Positions 39,805 to 39,897 of a stretch of DNA of 39,897 nt are shown here, in pieces. The position numbers and the translations under genes were made by a program. The DNA lies in NCBI GenBank assembly GCA_903912445.1, contig CAIWHP010000140.1, positions 1 to 39,897 on the forward strand. The letters run 5' to 3'. Source of the DNA: an uncultured Lentisphaerota bacterium (GTDB taxonomy: Bacteria > Verrucomicrobiota > Kiritimatiellia > CAIQIC01). Under the pieces are notes generated by a model. That model saw nothing but the letters and a program-made list of their open reading frames with translations. It searched no databases and was not told where the DNA came from. How positions within the stretch are numbered: the first letter of the stretch is position 1; each line of letters begins with the position of its first letter.

Positions 39805-39897
39805 TTAAGGTCAGGAGAACGCGGCGGTCGTGGTCGGCGGCCATCCACGCTGCAAAGTCGGTCGTGGTTTTTTGCGCAGGCTGTCGCTGGTGGCCGC

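Overview
The window is a GC-rich bacterial chromosome segment with compact same-strand operons. Its content points to the PVC group (Planctomycetota-Verrucomicrobiota-Chlamydiota), most likely a Kiritimatiellota/Verrucomicrobiota-type organism. The signs are a rearranged type II secretion operon, secreted carbohydrate-active enzymes (GH92, GHL10-like, sialate O-acetylesterase, CE1-type esterase), a Tat-exported TIM-barrel protein, a secreted FAD oxidoreductase, a formylglycine-enzyme remnant and many intergenic palindromes. The phylum is an inference; no rRNA or marker tree is available here.

Layout. 1-194: 3' end of apt (+). 328-1581: queA (-), carrying an in-frame repeat-like insertion. 1745-13951: type II secretion operon on the minus strand, transcribed gspE-F-G-H-I-J-K-L-M-D and then a GspC/PilP-like gene, closed by a strong terminator at 1690-1724. 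14258-20874: plus-strand genes for a small P-loop kinase, a GHL10-like lipoprotein, a sialate O-acetylesterase and an alpha/beta-hydrolase esterase. 20892-23025: minus-strand Tat-exported isomerase-like protein and CE1-like esterase. 23110-32007: minus-strand type I restriction-modification island in the order hsdR, PD-(D/E)XK/DUF5655-like nuclease, hsdS, Xre-ImmA regulator, PIN protein, hsdM, radical SAM protein. A promoter inside a palindrome precedes the Xre-ImmA gene. 32283-38094: double FAD oxidoreductase and GH92 alpha-mannosidase (both secreted, minus strand). 38095-39897: mostly non-coding, repeat-rich DNA with one small AT-richer secreted-protein gene, an attC-like hairpin just after its stop, a 46-bp palindrome over its promoter region, and the C-terminal remnant of a formylglycine-generating-enzyme-like protein.

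How it fits together. The secretion operon could export enzymes like those encoded nearby, which look suited to host or algal glycans (acetylated sialic acids, mannosides, ester-decorated polysaccharides). The restriction island is a self-contained defence unit in which the methylase gene lies behind a toxin-antitoxin-like pair and its promoter. A composite palindrome family built on TTCCAA...TTGGAA occurs at five places, usually at gene boundaries; in two it has entered, or supplies, the 5' end of a gene (gspK, gspE).
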